Below are positions 7,638-16,410 of a stretch of DNA of 36,696 nucleotides, piece after piece (position 1 is the first letter of the stretch; every line of letters begins with the position of its first letter). Source of the DNA: JBBIMP01 sp037444305 (lineage in GTDB: Bacteria; Acidobacteriota; UBA6911); assembly GCA_037444305.1 (NCBI GenBank), contig JBBIMP010000048.1, positions 1 to 36,696 of the forward strand, written 5' to 3'. The notes under the pieces are model-generated. The model was given only the letters and a program-made list of their open reading frames with translations. It did no database searches and had not been told where the DNA came from. A program made the position numbers and the translations under genes.

Positions 7638-9074
7638 TCAGGCGCTGTCTGAACCGCGGAACATCATGCTCGCAGCGTAGCCGACCCCGAAGGTGATCGC
7701 CGTGCCGATCAGCACGTACCACGTCCAGGCGATCGTGCCGTCCTGCCACACGGCCAGCATAGTCACGAGCCCGGCCGCCATCCCCAGGATGGCACCCCTG
7801 GCATTTGCCCTCCGCGTCAGGATCCCGAGCAGAAAAACCCCTGCCATGCTGCCATAGGTGATGGAGGCGATCGTGAGTCCGGCCTCCAGGACCGAGGTGA
7901 TGCCGCGCGAGAGCACCGCCACGAAGACCAACACCACTCCCCAGAAGAGCGTCATCCAGCGGGAGATCTGGAGTTGCTCTTTTTCGGTGGCGCTCTTCTT
8001 GAGGAAGGGAAGGTAGAAGTCCACGACGGTGGTGGAGGCGAGCGAGTTCAGCGAACTGCTGATCGTGGACATGGCCGCCGCGAGCATGGCGGCGATCATC
8101 AGCCCCGATATCCCGTGCGGCAGGTGTGTGACGACGAAGGTGGGGAAGATCCGGTCGCGCGCCGCCGGCACCGCCTCCGCCGGATTCTGCAGGTAGTAGC
8201 TGAAGAGCATGATGCCGACGACGAGGAAGAGGGCGAACTGGAAGAGGACCACGACACCGCTCGAGAGCAGGGCGAACCGGCTGGCGCCCTGGTTGCGGGC
8301 CGCCAGCAGGCGCTGCACGATCAACTGGTCCACCCCGTGGCTGGCCGTATTGAGGAAGGCGCCGCCGATGATCCCGGCCCAGAAGGTGTAGGGAATCCGG
8401 TAGTCGGCGGCGAAATTCCAGACCGCGAACTTATGGCCTGCCGTCGCCATGACCCCGTCCCAGCCCCCGGGGATCAGGTTCCACAGGACGAAAAACGAGA
8501 TGAAGGTACCGCCGATGTAGATGAACAGCTGGATGACGTCGGTCCAGATGACCGCCGTCAGGCCGCCTTCGAAGGTGTAGATCAGGGTCAGGGCGGCGAT
8601 GATCAGGATCGACCAGACGTCGTCGGTCCCCAGCACCACGCTCACGACGGTGGCGATCGCGAGCATCCGCACGCCGTCGGCCAGCGCCCGCGTGACCATG
8701 AACATGCTGGCGGTGGCGTGCTTGACGACAGATCCGAACCGCTGCTTCATCAGCTCGTAGGCCGTGTACATCTGGCCCCTGAAGTAGGCCGGGATGAGGA
8801 GAGCGCTGATAACGAGGCGGCCCACCAGGTAGCCCATGACCAGCTGCAGGAAGGTCATATCGCCCGCATAGGCGATGCCGGGGGTGCCGATGATCGTGAG
8901 TATGCTGGTCTCAGTCGCGACGATCGAGAGCGAGAGCGCCCAGGTGGGAATCTCGCGCCCGCCGAGGAAGTAGGTGTGGATGGACTGCTGCCGGCGGCGA
9001 AACTGAACGCCGAAAAGCGTGATGGCGACGAGATACACGACGACGACCAGGCCGTCTATCCAGTTGAATCCCAA
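7638..9074 (-). CDS. SSS-family sodium:solute symporter
   Basis: 478 residues from a TTG start (GGAGG 6 nt upstream makes the choice firm). It is an inner-membrane Na+ symporter of the SSF/LeuT fold. FFLGGREIPTWALSLSIVA-type sequence appears as YFLGGREIPTWALSLSIVAT, ATETSILTIIGTPGIAY holds the TM1 break, and MIAAMLAAAMSTISSSLNSL carries the conserved Ser/Thr pair of the Na2 site in TM8. About 13 membrane segments are expected for this length. Substrates in the family range from sugars to amino acids and cannot be assigned here. It is convergent with the AGCS gene (94-nt gap without a clear terminator) and divergent from the parvulin gene. Confidence 0.92.
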   Translation of the reverse strand: MGFNWIDGLVVVVYLVAITLFGVQFRRRQQSIHTYFLGGREIPTWALSLSIVATETSILTIIGTPGIAYAGDMTFLQLVMGYLVGRLVISALLIPAYFRGQMYTAYELMKQRFGSVVKHATASMFMVTRALADGVRMLAIATVVSVVLGTDDVWSILIIAALTLIYTFEGGLTAVIWTDVIQLFIYIGGTFISFFVLWNLIPGGWDGVMATAGHKFAVWNFAADYRIPYTFWAGIIGGAFLNTASHGVDQLIVQRLLAARNQGASRFALLSSGVVVLFQFALFLVVGIMLFSYYLQNPAEAVPAARDRIFPTFVVTHLPHGISGLMIAAMLAAAMSTISSSLNSLASTTVVDFYLPFLKKSATEKEQLQISRWMTLFWGVVLVFVAVLSRGITSVLEAGLTIASITYGSMAGVFLLGILTRRANARGAILGMAAGLVTMLAVWQDGTIAWTWYVLIGTAITFGVGYAASMMFRGSDSA

Positions 9075-9169
9075 GCGGAGCCTCCGGTTCGAACCCGGTC
9101 ACGAATAGCCCAATCGCCCGCCGATTGCAACGGAATTGTGGGAAACGCGCGGCGCGGGGAAAAACCGGT

Positions 9170-9198
9170 TTGCAATGGCGAATCGCCGCGGTTATCAT
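9170..9198 (+). promoter_or_regulatory. Promoter of the secreted parvulin gene
   Basis: TTGCAA (9170-9175), a 17-bp spacer and TATCAT (9193-9198) give a good sigma70-type match. Transcription would start near 9205, giving a leader of about 33 nt to the GTG at 9238. This excludes the in-frame ATG at 9178 as the start. Confidence 0.6.
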
Positions 9199-9237
9199 TC
9201 CCCGGTTAAAGACCAGCAAAGGAGCGTAACGGGCACC

Positions 9238-10350
9238 GTGAAAGCCATTTGGAAGAAAACCTCGATTATTGGGGCGTTGTTGTTCGCCGGGTTCTGCTTC
9301 GGCCAGAGCCGGCAGCCGGCCCAGACACAGCAGACCGTCCAGGCGCCGGCCCAGGCCGCCAAGCCGGCGGCGAAGCCCGCGGCCCAGGAGGAGAAGATAC
9401 CCGAGGCGGCGCCCGATGCTCTTTTCCCGGCCGTGGTCGCGCGCGTAAACGGCAAGGCCATTCTCGGCCGGCAGCTGGAGCAGCACGTGCGCGATGAACT
9501 GGTCTCCATCGGCAACCCCCAGTGGAAGAATCTCCGGGCCGAATACCGGCAGGAAATGATCGCCGAATTTATGGGCTCGCTCGTGGGCGAGGAACTCATC
9601 TACCAGCACGCCCGCGGCGGGGGTATGAAATTGACGGCGGCGGAGGTCAAGGCCGAGTTCGAAAACCTCAAAAAGACCTTCGCCAACGACGCGGCCATGA
9701 ATGCGGCGCTCGCCGCGCGGGGAATGGACCGGGATGCGCTGCAGCGGGATCTGGAAAAGAGCCTGACCGTAGCGAAGTACATCGCCAATACGATCGACGG
9801 CAAAATCGCGGTGGCGGCGCCCGAGATCACGAAATACTACAATGAAAACACCGATGAGTTCCGCCACCCTGACCTGATCCGGACGAGCCACATCCTCATC
9901 ATGGTCCCGGAAAAATCCACGGCCGACCAGGACAAGGCGGCACGGCAGCGGGCGGAAGGCCTGCTGGCGAAGGCCAGAGCCGGCGAGGACTTTGCCAAGC
10001 TTGCGCGGGAGAACTCGATGGACCCCTCGGCGTCGAACGGCGGGGACATCGGCTACACGGAGAGAGGCCGGCTGGCCTCCGAGTACGAGGACGCGGCCTG
10101 GGCCCTGCAGACGGGGAAGGTCAGCGGCGTGGTCCGCACCCAGTTCGGCTATCACGTCATCAAAACCACCGACCGCAAGAAGGCCGGGCTGGCGACGCTG
10201 GACGAAGTGCGCGCGCAGCTGACCGAGTTCCTGAAGGCCCAGAAAAGGGAAGCCGAAATCGACAAGCTCGTGAACGGCCTGCGCGAGAAGGCCGACATCC
10301 AGGTCTTCATCAGCGCGCTGGGTGAGAGCATCGCACCGGCGAAACCCTGA
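9238..10350 (+). CDS. Secreted parvulin-type peptidyl-prolyl isomerase (SurA/PrsA-like)
   Basis: 370 residues from GTG 9238, chosen because the N-terminus then reads as a signal peptide (KAIWKK, a hydrophobic run, then AGFCFGQ) and because the promoter lies just upstream. A Pro/Ala/Gln-rich linker follows (about 25-60). A SurA-N-like helical chaperone region comes next (about 65-205). The rotamase domain spans about 207-314 with TSHILIMVP, GGDIGYTERGRL and FGYHVIKTTD, all characteristic parvulin segments. It should fold outer-membrane or secreted proteins outside the cytoplasm. The spacing of the Shine-Dalgarno (AGGAG about 13 nt upstream) is long. It is monocistronic, followed by an inverted repeat. 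Confidence 0.9.
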   Translation: MKAIWKKTSIIGALLFAGFCFGQSRQPAQTQQTVQAPAQAAKPAAKPAAQEEKIPEAAPDALFPAVVARVNGKAILGRQLEQHVRDELVSIGNPQWKNLRAEYRQEMIAEFMGSLVGEELIYQHARGGGMKLTAAEVKAEFENLKKTFANDAAMNAALAARGMDRDALQRDLEKSLTVAKYIANTIDGKIAVAAPEITKYYNENTDEFRHPDLIRTSHILIMVPEKSTADQDKAARQRAEGLLAKARAGEDFAKLARENSMDPSASNGGDIGYTERGRLASEYEDAAWALQTGKVSGVVRTQFGYHVIKTTDRKKAGLATLDEVRAQLTEFLKAQKREAEIDKLVNGLREKADIQVFISALGESIAPAKP

Positions 10351-10382
10351 AAGATTCTGCGCGGCGTAACTGCCGGTAGAGA

Positions 10383-10407
10383 CCGGGCGTGAACGTCCGA
10401 CGCCCGG
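10383..10407. terminator. Inverted repeat after the parvulin gene
   Basis: CCGGGCGT (10383-10390) pairs perfectly with ACGCCCGG (10400-10407) across a 9-nt loop, 32 nt beyond the stop codon. No U-run follows, so it is terminator-like rather than a standard intrinsic terminator. Confidence 0.45.
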
Positions 10408-10410
10408 GGA

Positions 10411-10548
10411 TCAGTTCGGCTCCTGGGATCCGGGTTTCCTCTTGAACTCCAGCTCCGTGAACCAGAAGTCCTCGTTGGGCACATCGATCTTCATTTCGAC
10501 GACCTGCCCGGCGGCATCGAGCAGAAACTGCACCTCCCTGCGAAAACT
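10411..10548 (-). pseudogene. C-terminal scrap of a DUF3471-like (serine hydrolase/beta-lactamase-associated) protein
   Basis: Ending at TGA 10413-10411, the minus strand reads VQFLLDAAGQVVEMKIDVP and then NEDFWFTELEFKRK. This is the closing beta-strand pattern of DUF3471, a domain found at the C-terminus of penicillin-binding-protein/beta-lactamase-like hydrolases. About 45 codons remain. There is no start codon that would make a sensible protein, and the frame runs out into the end of the superoxide dismutase gene, whose TAG lies in a different frame. I read it as the 3' stump of a gene whose body was replaced by, or deleted next to, the sod gene. Confidence 0.5.
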
Positions 10549-10553
10549 TCCGG

Positions 10554-11147
10554 CTACGCGCCGGCGGCCTTGAAGCGCGCCTCCACCGCCTTCCAGTCGA
10601 TCGCCTTGAAGAAGGACTGGATGTAGTCCGCCCGCTTCAGCCCGTAGTCCGAGATGAAGGCGTGCTCGAAGACGTCCATCACGAGCAGCGGCACGGCCCC
10701 TGCCGGGTGTCCCACGTCATGCTCGTTCACCCAGACGTTGAACAGGCGCTCGCCCTGGGCGTCGTAGTAGAGGATGGTCCAGCCGATGCCGCGCAGGGCG
10801 CCGGTGCCCCTGAAGTCCTTCTCCCAGTTCTCGAAGCTTCCGAATTCCGCCTCGATGGCGGCGGCCAGGCCGGATGCCGGATCGGGGGCCGCGCCCCCCT
10901 TCTTCATATTGCCGAAGTAGTGTTCGTGCAGCCGCATGCCGTTGAATTCCCAGCCGAAGCGGCGGCTCATCTCCGCGTACTCGGGCGAACCGGTCTTCCC
11001 CTCCTTCAGGAGGCCGTCCAGCAGTTCGAGGACCTTGTTCGTGTTGGCCACGTATCCCTTGTAGAGGGTGAAATGGTTGTTCAGGAGCGTGTCGCTGAAT
11101 CCCTCGGTCCCGAGCAGGTGATCAAAGTTCTTTGCTTCGTATGCCAT
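10554..11147 (-). CDS. Iron/manganese superoxide dismutase
   Basis: 197 residues with AGGAGG before the ATG. It converts superoxide to O2 and H2O2 in the cytosol (no signal peptide). Metal ligands fit His25 (NNHFTLYKGY), His74 (LHEHYF), Asp158 and His162 (MDVFEHAF). The usual aromatic Trp of NHxFYW and DVWEHAY is Phe at both places, so this is a divergent subfamily. Whether it takes Fe, Mn or both cannot be told. The gene is monocistronic and divergent from the MFS operon. Its tail overlaps the DUF3471-like scrap. Confidence 0.9.
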   Translation of the reverse strand: MAYEAKNFDHLLGTEGFSDTLLNNHFTLYKGYVANTNKVLELLDGLLKEGKTGSPEYAEMSRRFGWEFNGMRLHEHYFGNMKKGGAAPDPASGLAAAIEAEFGSFENWEKDFRGTGALRGIGWTILYYDAQGERLFNVWVNEHDVGHPAGAVPLLVMDVFEHAFISDYGLKRADYIQSFFKAIDWKAVEARFKAAGA

Positions 11148-11395
11148 TTTCCTCCTCTGTGCTTTGAATGAAGTGGTTTGCTTTGCTACCGGCTAATGTT
11201 ACTACTCCGCACGGCGGCCTTGAATGGGTTTCTTTCTTTCCGCTCCTGCCTCATCCCCCTATAATGTCCTGTCCGGCGGGCGGCATAAGCCCTGCACGCG
11301 GATTCAGCGCGGCGTATTCCGCGTCGGCCCGCGTTCATCCGCGTGCCAAGATGTCTGCCTCCACGCCTTTCATGACCGATCCTGGCTAAGGCCTC

Positions 11396-12691
11396 ATGAG
11401 CACACAGCTTACCAATCTCTCCCGGGTCATCATTCCTCCTTCCCGCCGGGACACGATGTTCCGCGCGCTCCGCCACCGCAATTTCCGCATATTCTTTTCC
11501 GCGCAGCTGGTCTCGCTCGTCGGCAGCTGGATGCAGACCATGGCGCAGAGCTGGCTGGTCTACCGCCTCACGGGCTCGCCCGTGCTGCTCGGCGCGGTCG
11601 GCTTTGCTTCGCAGATCCCCGTGTTTTTTCTCGGTCCCCTCGCGGGCATGTTTGCCGACCGACACCCCCGCCGGCAGATCGTGATCGCCACGCAGTGCGC
11701 CATGATGATCCAGGCGCTCCTCATGGCGGTCCTGACGATGACGGACACCATTACGGTCGGGCTGATCTTCTTTTTCGCCCTCTGGCTGGGCGTGTGCAAT
11801 GCCTTCGACATCCCGGCACGGCAGGCTTTCCTGGTGGAGATGGTGGGGACCGAAGACCTGATGAACGCCATTGCGCTGAATTCCTCGATGTTCAACGGCG
11901 CGCGCATCGTGGGGCCCGCGGTCGCCGGGATCATCGTGGCCCTGGTGGGGGAAGGGCCCTGCTTCCTGATCAACGGACTTACGTTTACCACGATGATCGC
12001 CGGGTTGCTGATGATCCGGGTGGCCGCGCCCGCGCCCGACAAGGGGAAGGCAGGAAAAATGCAGCAGTTCCGCGAAGGGATTCGCTACGTGCTCGGCAAT
12101 CCTGCCATCGCCTCGCTTCTGGTCCTTCTGGGAGTAGTCAGCCTGCTGGGGATGTCGTACATGGTGCTCCTCCCGGTTTTCGCCGCCGAGGTTCTGGGCG
12201 GCGGCCCCGAGGCGCTCGGATCGCTGATGACTGCCGCCGGGGCCGGCGCGCTCGCCGCGGCCCTGTGGTTGGCCGGCCGAAGGAGCGTGCAGGGCCTGGA
12301 CCGCGTGGTGGGCTGGGCGGCGGCGGGATTCGGCTTCAGCGTCATTCTGTTCGGGCTCTCGCGGAGCTACGGACTCAGCCTCGCACTGCTCGTGCCCGCC
12401 GGCTTTTTCATCATGGTGCAGATGGCCGCCACCAACACGCTCATCCAGTCGATCGTGAGCGACGGGATGAGGGGAAGAGTGATGGGGCTTTACACCATGA
12501 TGTTCCTCGGCGTGGCTCCGTTCGGCAGTCTCATGGCAGGATTCCTGGCCGACCGGATGGGGGCCCCGGGGGCGGTGATGTGCGGCGGGCTGGCCTGCAT
12601 CGCGGGAGCCCTGGTCTACAGGTTGCGTCTCCGCCGGCTGGGAATCGACGAGCAGCTGCTGGCCGCGTTCCGCCGGGCCCGGCAGGAGTAG
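11396..12691 (+). CDS. MFS transporter, EntS/MFS_3-type
   Basis: 431 residues with 12 predicted membrane segments, an inner-membrane drug or metabolite exporter of the major facilitator superfamily. FRALRHRNFRIFFSAQLVSL, GSWMQTMAQSWLVYRLT, GPLAGMFADRHPRRQ (motif A) and NSSMFNGARIVGPAVAG are hallmarks of the DUF894/EntS-like branch. Start ATG 11396 has AAGG 5 nt upstream. An ATG 60 nt downstream (MFRALRHRNF) is an alternative. A lone TATAAT at 11260-11265 could be the -10, leaving a leader of about 120 nt. It is first in a three-gene run with the shikimate kinase and a second MFS protein. Confidence 0.88.
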   Translation: MSTQLTNLSRVIIPPSRRDTMFRALRHRNFRIFFSAQLVSLVGSWMQTMAQSWLVYRLTGSPVLLGAVGFASQIPVFFLGPLAGMFADRHPRRQIVIATQCAMMIQALLMAVLTMTDTITVGLIFFFALWLGVCNAFDIPARQAFLVEMVGTEDLMNAIALNSSMFNGARIVGPAVAGIIVALVGEGPCFLINGLTFTTMIAGLLMIRVAAPAPDKGKAGKMQQFREGIRYVLGNPAIASLLVLLGVVSLLGMSYMVLLPVFAAEVLGGGPEALGSLMTAAGAGALAAALWLAGRRSVQGLDRVVGWAAAGFGFSVILFGLSRSYGLSLALLVPAGFFIMVQMAATNTLIQSIVSDGMRGRVMGLYTMMFLGVAPFGSLMAGFLADRMGAPGAVMCGGLACIAGALVYRLRLRRLGIDEQLLAAFRRARQE

Positions 12692-12698
12692 GCTCGAA

Positions 12699-13289
12699 AT
12701 GGCGGAAGCAAAGGCGATGAACAAAGGCATCTATCTCATCGGTTTCAGCGGTTCAGGCAAGTCCACAATCGCCCGGTTGGTCGGCGAGCGGCTCGGCTGG
12801 CCGGTCTACGACCTTGACGGCGAAATTGCCGAGCGGAGCGGCATGACGATCCCGCTCATCTTCGAGCGCGAAGGTGAGGCGGGATTCCGCGCGCGTGAGA
12901 CCGAGGCCCTGCGTGCCGTGTCCGGATCGGGTCCATTCGTTGTGGCCACAGGCGGCGGCACACCGGTCCGTGATGAGAACCGTCTCTTCATGGCAAGCAG
13001 GGGATGGATTATCCGTCTCGAGGGGCGGCCGGAGATACTGGCGGCTCGGATCCGACGCCAGCTGGAGGAGTCGGATCCCGCCGCCGTCAGGCCTCTGCTC
13101 GATGCCGTTTCGCCCCTGGATAGGATTCGCGCACTCAAGCAGAGCCGGCAAGCGGCATATGCGCTGGCCGATTGGACGGTGCACACGGACCATTTGACAA
13201 CGCAGGAAGTGGCCGACGAGGTGGTTTGCGCGGTCCAGGTCCTGGGCCGAGCCGGGGGGACTGCCCCATCGAAGGAAGGAAACGCATGA
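12699..13289 (+). CDS. aroK: Shikimate kinase
   Basis: 196 residues. It phosphorylates shikimate with ATP in the fifth step of aromatic amino-acid synthesis. The Walker A is GFSGSGKST, the substrate-binding acidic motif is VYDLDGEIAE, RARETEAL supplies the family's Arg/Glu, and the glycine-rich ATGGGTPV completes the site. The lid region IRRQLEESDPAAVRPLL contains the RPLL signature. ATG 12699 is 7 nt after the MFS stop, and ATG 12717 is an alternative. No other aro gene is in the window, so its place between two transporters is unusual. The C-terminus is about 20 residues longer than typical and looks disordered. Confidence 0.93.
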   Translation: MAEAKAMNKGIYLIGFSGSGKSTIARLVGERLGWPVYDLDGEIAERSGMTIPLIFEREGEAGFRARETEALRAVSGSGPFVVATGGGTPVRDENRLFMASRGWIIRLEGRPEILAARIRRQLEESDPAAVRPLLDAVSPLDRIRALKQSRQAAYALADWTVHTDHLTTQEVADEVVCAVQVLGRAGGTAPSKEGNA

Positions 13290-13290
13290 G

Positions 13291-14685
13291 ATGCGGACGC
13301 TTCGACGGTTGACCGTTGCCGGGGTGGTCGCCCTGCTGGCCCGTGCCGGGTTGCGGACGCCGGAGCAGCGGGCCTGGGCGATGTACGACTGGGCCAATTC
13401 CGCCTTCATCACCGTCATAATGGCCGCCGTTTTCCCGATCTACTACCGTGAGGTGGCCGGGTCCGGTCTGCCGGCCGGCGCGGCGACCTTGCGTTTCGGT
13501 CTCATCACCACTGTCGCCCTGGCCGTGGTTGCGGTAATCGCACCTATCCTGGGAACGCTGTCCGATTCCGCCCCCATCAAGAAGCGGTTGCTGGCGCTGT
13601 CGCTCGGCGTGGGCCTCTTGGCGGTCGGCCTGATGTTTTTCATCGGAGAGGGCGACTGGCTGCTGGCGTCGTTCCTCTTCGTGCTTGCGAACATCGCGAT
13701 GAACAGCAGCCTGATCTTCTCCGACGCGCTGCTCCCCCATGTCGCCGGGGAATCGGACCTGGACGGTGTTTCCGCCGCGGGCTACGCGCTGGGCTACGTC
13801 GGCGGCGGCGTGCTGCTGGCGGCCGTGCTCGCATGGCTCGTCCATCCCGGCATTCTCGGCTTGCCGGCAGGTCCGGAAGCGGGCCCGGACGAGCGGACCT
13901 TGCCCACGCGGCTGGCGTTCCTGGCGGTGGCCGCCTGGTGGCTGTTGTTCTCGATTCCGCTGTTCCGCGGCGTCCCGGAACCTGCCGTCTCCGCGCCCGC
14001 GCGCACGGCCGGTCGCGGAAGCGTACTGACCGATTCCGGGTCGCGGCTGCGGGAGTCGTTCGCGGAGCTGCGGCGTTACCCGAACGGCTTTCTCATGCTG
14101 GCGGCGTTCTTCCTGTACAACGACGGCATCGGAACCATCATACGGATGGCCGCGATTTATGGCTCCGAACTGGGATTGGACCGGACGGTCCTCGTGGCTT
14201 CGATCCTCGTCACCCAGTTCGTCGGCATCCCCTGCGCCGTTCTGTTCGGAAAGTTGGCCGGCAGAATCGGCGCGCGCAACGCCATCTACCTGGCGCTCGC
14301 GGTCTATTCGGGCATCAGCCTGTTCGGCTATTTCATCCGCGCGGGGTGGCACTTTCTCCTGCTGGCGGTTCTCGTGGGAACGGTGCAGGGCGGGGTGCAG
14401 GCGCTGAGCCGCTCTCTCTTTGCCAGTCTCATTCCGCGCCACAAATCGGGCCAGTTCTTCGGATTCTTTGCCGTGGTCGAAAAATTTGCGGCGATTGCGG
14501 GGCCGGCGGTTTTTGCCCTCACCATGGCCTGGACCGGATCGAGCCGCCACGCGGTGCTGTCCGTGGTCGTCTTTTTCGTCGCGGGCGCGGCGCTGCTGAG
14601 CCGGGTGGATGTCGAGCAGGGGCGCCGGCAGGCAAGGGAAGCGGAGGTTTTACGGCGGGTCGCAGCGACGGATGCGCCGAGGTAG
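13291..14685 (+). CDS. MFS transporter, UMF1/Atg22-like family
   Basis: 464 residues with about 12 membrane segments. MYDWANSAFITVIMAAVFPI near residue 30 is the diagnostic opening of the UMF1 (Atg22-like) MFS family. GTLSDSAPIKKRLL is its motif-A loop, and NSSLIFSDALLPHVA is also characteristic. It is an inner-membrane transporter of unknown substrate. Fungal Atg22 relatives release amino acids. It starts 1 nt after the aroK stop, hence is co-transcribed. The transcript probably ends near the inverted repeat at 14690-14728. Confidence 0.88.
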   Translation: MRTLRRLTVAGVVALLARAGLRTPEQRAWAMYDWANSAFITVIMAAVFPIYYREVAGSGLPAGAATLRFGLITTVALAVVAVIAPILGTLSDSAPIKKRLLALSLGVGLLAVGLMFFIGEGDWLLASFLFVLANIAMNSSLIFSDALLPHVAGESDLDGVSAAGYALGYVGGGVLLAAVLAWLVHPGILGLPAGPEAGPDERTLPTRLAFLAVAAWWLLFSIPLFRGVPEPAVSAPARTAGRGSVLTDSGSRLRESFAELRRYPNGFLMLAAFFLYNDGIGTIIRMAAIYGSELGLDRTVLVASILVTQFVGIPCAVLFGKLAGRIGARNAIYLALAVYSGISLFGYFIRAGWHFLLLAVLVGTVQGGVQALSRSLFASLIPRHKSGQFFGFFAVVEKFAAIAGPAVFALTMAWTGSSRHAVLSVVVFFVAGAALLSRVDVEQGRRQAREAEVLRRVAATDAPR

Positions 14686-14689
14686 GACA

Positions 14690-14728
14690 GGCACGGATGG
14701 TCGGGCCTTCATTCCTTCCGTCCGTGCC
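14690..14728. terminator. Long inverted repeat between two convergent genes
   Basis: GGCACGGATGG (14690-14700) pairs with CCGTCCGTGCC (14718-14728), an 11-bp stem with one G-T wobble and a 17-nt loop. It begins 5 nt after the UMF1-type stop and lies 19 nt beyond the AGCS stop on the other strand, so it may end transcription in both directions. Neither side has a T-run. Confidence 0.5.
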
Positions 14729-14746
14729 GGTAGAAAATCAGGTCGA

Positions 14747-16153
14747 TCAGGAATCCTGCAGCCTCTCCCTGTTCCGGAAGAAATCCTTTGTGAGCTTCCG
14801 GACCGTCCCCGCCAGGAAGGCCAGCCCTATCAGGTTCGGGAAGGCCATGAATCCGTTGAGCAGCGTTCCGATCGCCCAGACCAGGGGCACCGAGGCAACC
14901 GAGCCGATCATGATCAGCGTCGTGAAGATCACCCGGTAGGGCACGATCATCTTCGATCCGAAGATGAACTCGAAGCACTTCTCCCCGTAGTAGCACCAGC
15001 CGATCAGCGTCGAGTAACCGAACAGGAACGAGCAGATCGCCACGATCACCGAGGCAAAGGGAATAGTGGTGCTCAGCGCCGCCGACGTAAGATCCCCGCT
15101 GGCGCCCTGCCAGGCGGCTTCCGTCCACATGCCGGAAGAGAGGATGATGAAGGCCGTCATCGAGCAGACCAGGATCGTGTCGGTGAAGACCTCGAAAATC
15201 CCCACCACGCCCTGCTCCGAAGGATGGCGAACCTTGGCGATGCCGTGCGCGATCGGGGCGCTGCCGAGCCCAGCTTCGTTGGACAGCACGCCGCGGCTGG
15301 TGCCGATCGCCACCGCCTGGGCGAAGGTGGATCCCGCAAATCCGCCGATGGCCGCGGTGGGGGTGAAAGCCTCGGTGAAGATCAGGGCGATCACCCCGGG
15401 GAGCTTTGCGGCGTGGACAATGACGTACACGACAGCCGTTGCCAGGTAGAGCATGATCATGCTCGGAACCATCTTCTCGGCGACCGCGGCGATCCGCTTG
15501 ATGCCGCCCAGCAGCACCAGCCCCACCGTCACCGTGATGAAGATGCCCGGCACCCAAAGAGGCACGTTCCAGCCGAAGATGGTCTTGCAGGCTTCGGCGA
15601 AGGTGCGCGCGGCGGTGTTCGACTGGGCCATGTTGCCCGTGCCGAGCAGGGCTGCCACCGCCCCGAAAAAGGCAAAAGCATACGCCAGGATTCTCGCGAA
15701 GCTCTTGTGAGGAATCCCGTTCAGGATGTAATACATCGGCCCGCTGGCCAGCTCGCCCGCCTCGGTTTTGACGCGGTAGTGCACGCCGAGGACGGCTTCG
15801 GAGTACTTTGTGGCCATGCCGACAAAGGCCGTCACCCACATCCAGAAGATGGCTCCCGGCCCGCCGATGAGGATCGCGGTGGCCACGCCGCCGATGTTGC
15901 CGTTCCCAACGGTGGCGGCCAGTGCGGTGGAGAGGGCCTGGAAGGGGGTGATGGTTCCCTCCCCCTTGAGGTCCTTCTTGAACATACCCCCGAGCGTCGT
16001 CCGGACGGCAAAGGGGAAGCGCCGGAACTGCACCAGCCCCGTCATCACCGTCAGAAGTCCGCCCACGATGACCAGCACAACGGGCATGGCCAGGGGCTGC
16101 CAAACCAAGTGGTCCAGGTGCTTTATTTGTTCGGTAAGCGCGTTTACATCCAT
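14747..16153 (-). CDS. AGCS-family sodium:alanine/glycine symporter (second copy)
   Basis: 468 residues. The family motifs are NGNIGGVATAILIGGPGAIF, WVTAFVGMATKYSEAVLGVH, ASGPMYYILNGI and LSNEAGLGSAPIAHGIAKV. It has about ten inner-membrane segments and imports small neutral amino acids with Na+. The N-terminus has an extra leading hydrophobic segment compared with the copy at 6185. The start is ATG 16153 with GGAG upstream. It is monocistronic, driven by the promoter at 16215-16244. Confidence 0.93.
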   Translation of the reverse strand: MDVNALTEQIKHLDHLVWQPLAMPVVLVIVGGLLTVMTGLVQFRRFPFAVRTTLGGMFKKDLKGEGTITPFQALSTALAATVGNGNIGGVATAILIGGPGAIFWMWVTAFVGMATKYSEAVLGVHYRVKTEAGELASGPMYYILNGIPHKSFARILAYAFAFFGAVAALLGTGNMAQSNTAARTFAEACKTIFGWNVPLWVPGIFITVTVGLVLLGGIKRIAAVAEKMVPSMIMLYLATAVVYVIVHAAKLPGVIALIFTEAFTPTAAIGGFAGSTFAQAVAIGTSRGVLSNEAGLGSAPIAHGIAKVRHPSEQGVVGIFEVFTDTILVCSMTAFIILSSGMWTEAAWQGASGDLTSAALSTTIPFASVIVAICSFLFGYSTLIGWCYYGEKCFEFIFGSKMIVPYRVIFTTLIMIGSVASVPLVWAIGTLLNGFMAFPNLIGLAFLAGTVRKLTKDFFRNRERLQDS

Positions 16154-16214
16154 GGGTACTCCCGGGAGTTATCCGCCCTAGTCTGTGGCTGGAACGATGC
16201 TGCAAACGGGAGGC

Positions 16215-16244
16215 ATTCTAGAATGAACCGGTCCCGCGAGCCAA
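16215..16244 (-). promoter_or_regulatory. Promoter of the second AGCS symporter
   Basis: TTGGCT (16244-16239), an 18-bp spacer and TAGAAT (16220-16215) form a sigma70-type match. The predicted transcription start near 16208 gives a leader of about 55 nt. The same TAGAAT -10 is used ahead of the kinase-like gene. Confidence 0.5.
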
Positions 16245-16410
16245 CACCTATTCCTTTCTAATCGCAGACCAGACACCCGGGGTGCGGTCTGGGTAGGCCG
16301 AATGTGTTCCATGGAGGCCAACCCGGGATCTGTTCCCGGCGGCAGACTTTGCGGCCGCGGAAGAACGGAGGCAGAGCCGATGCCCTGCACACGGCTTCAC
16401 AAGGCTGCGT

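Noticed and set aside
9178..9237. ATG 9178 as the parvulin start
   Set aside because: It would lie within the promoter and would put about 20 polar residues ahead of the signal peptide.
11186..12730. Long minus-strand ORF opposite the first MFS gene
   Set aside because: His/Arg/Glu-rich shadow composition, no family features; the plus strand has an evident MFS protein.
14690..14728. Inverted repeat as a classical intrinsic terminator
   Set aside because: The stem is good but no U-run follows on either strand, so only a transcript-end structure is claimed.
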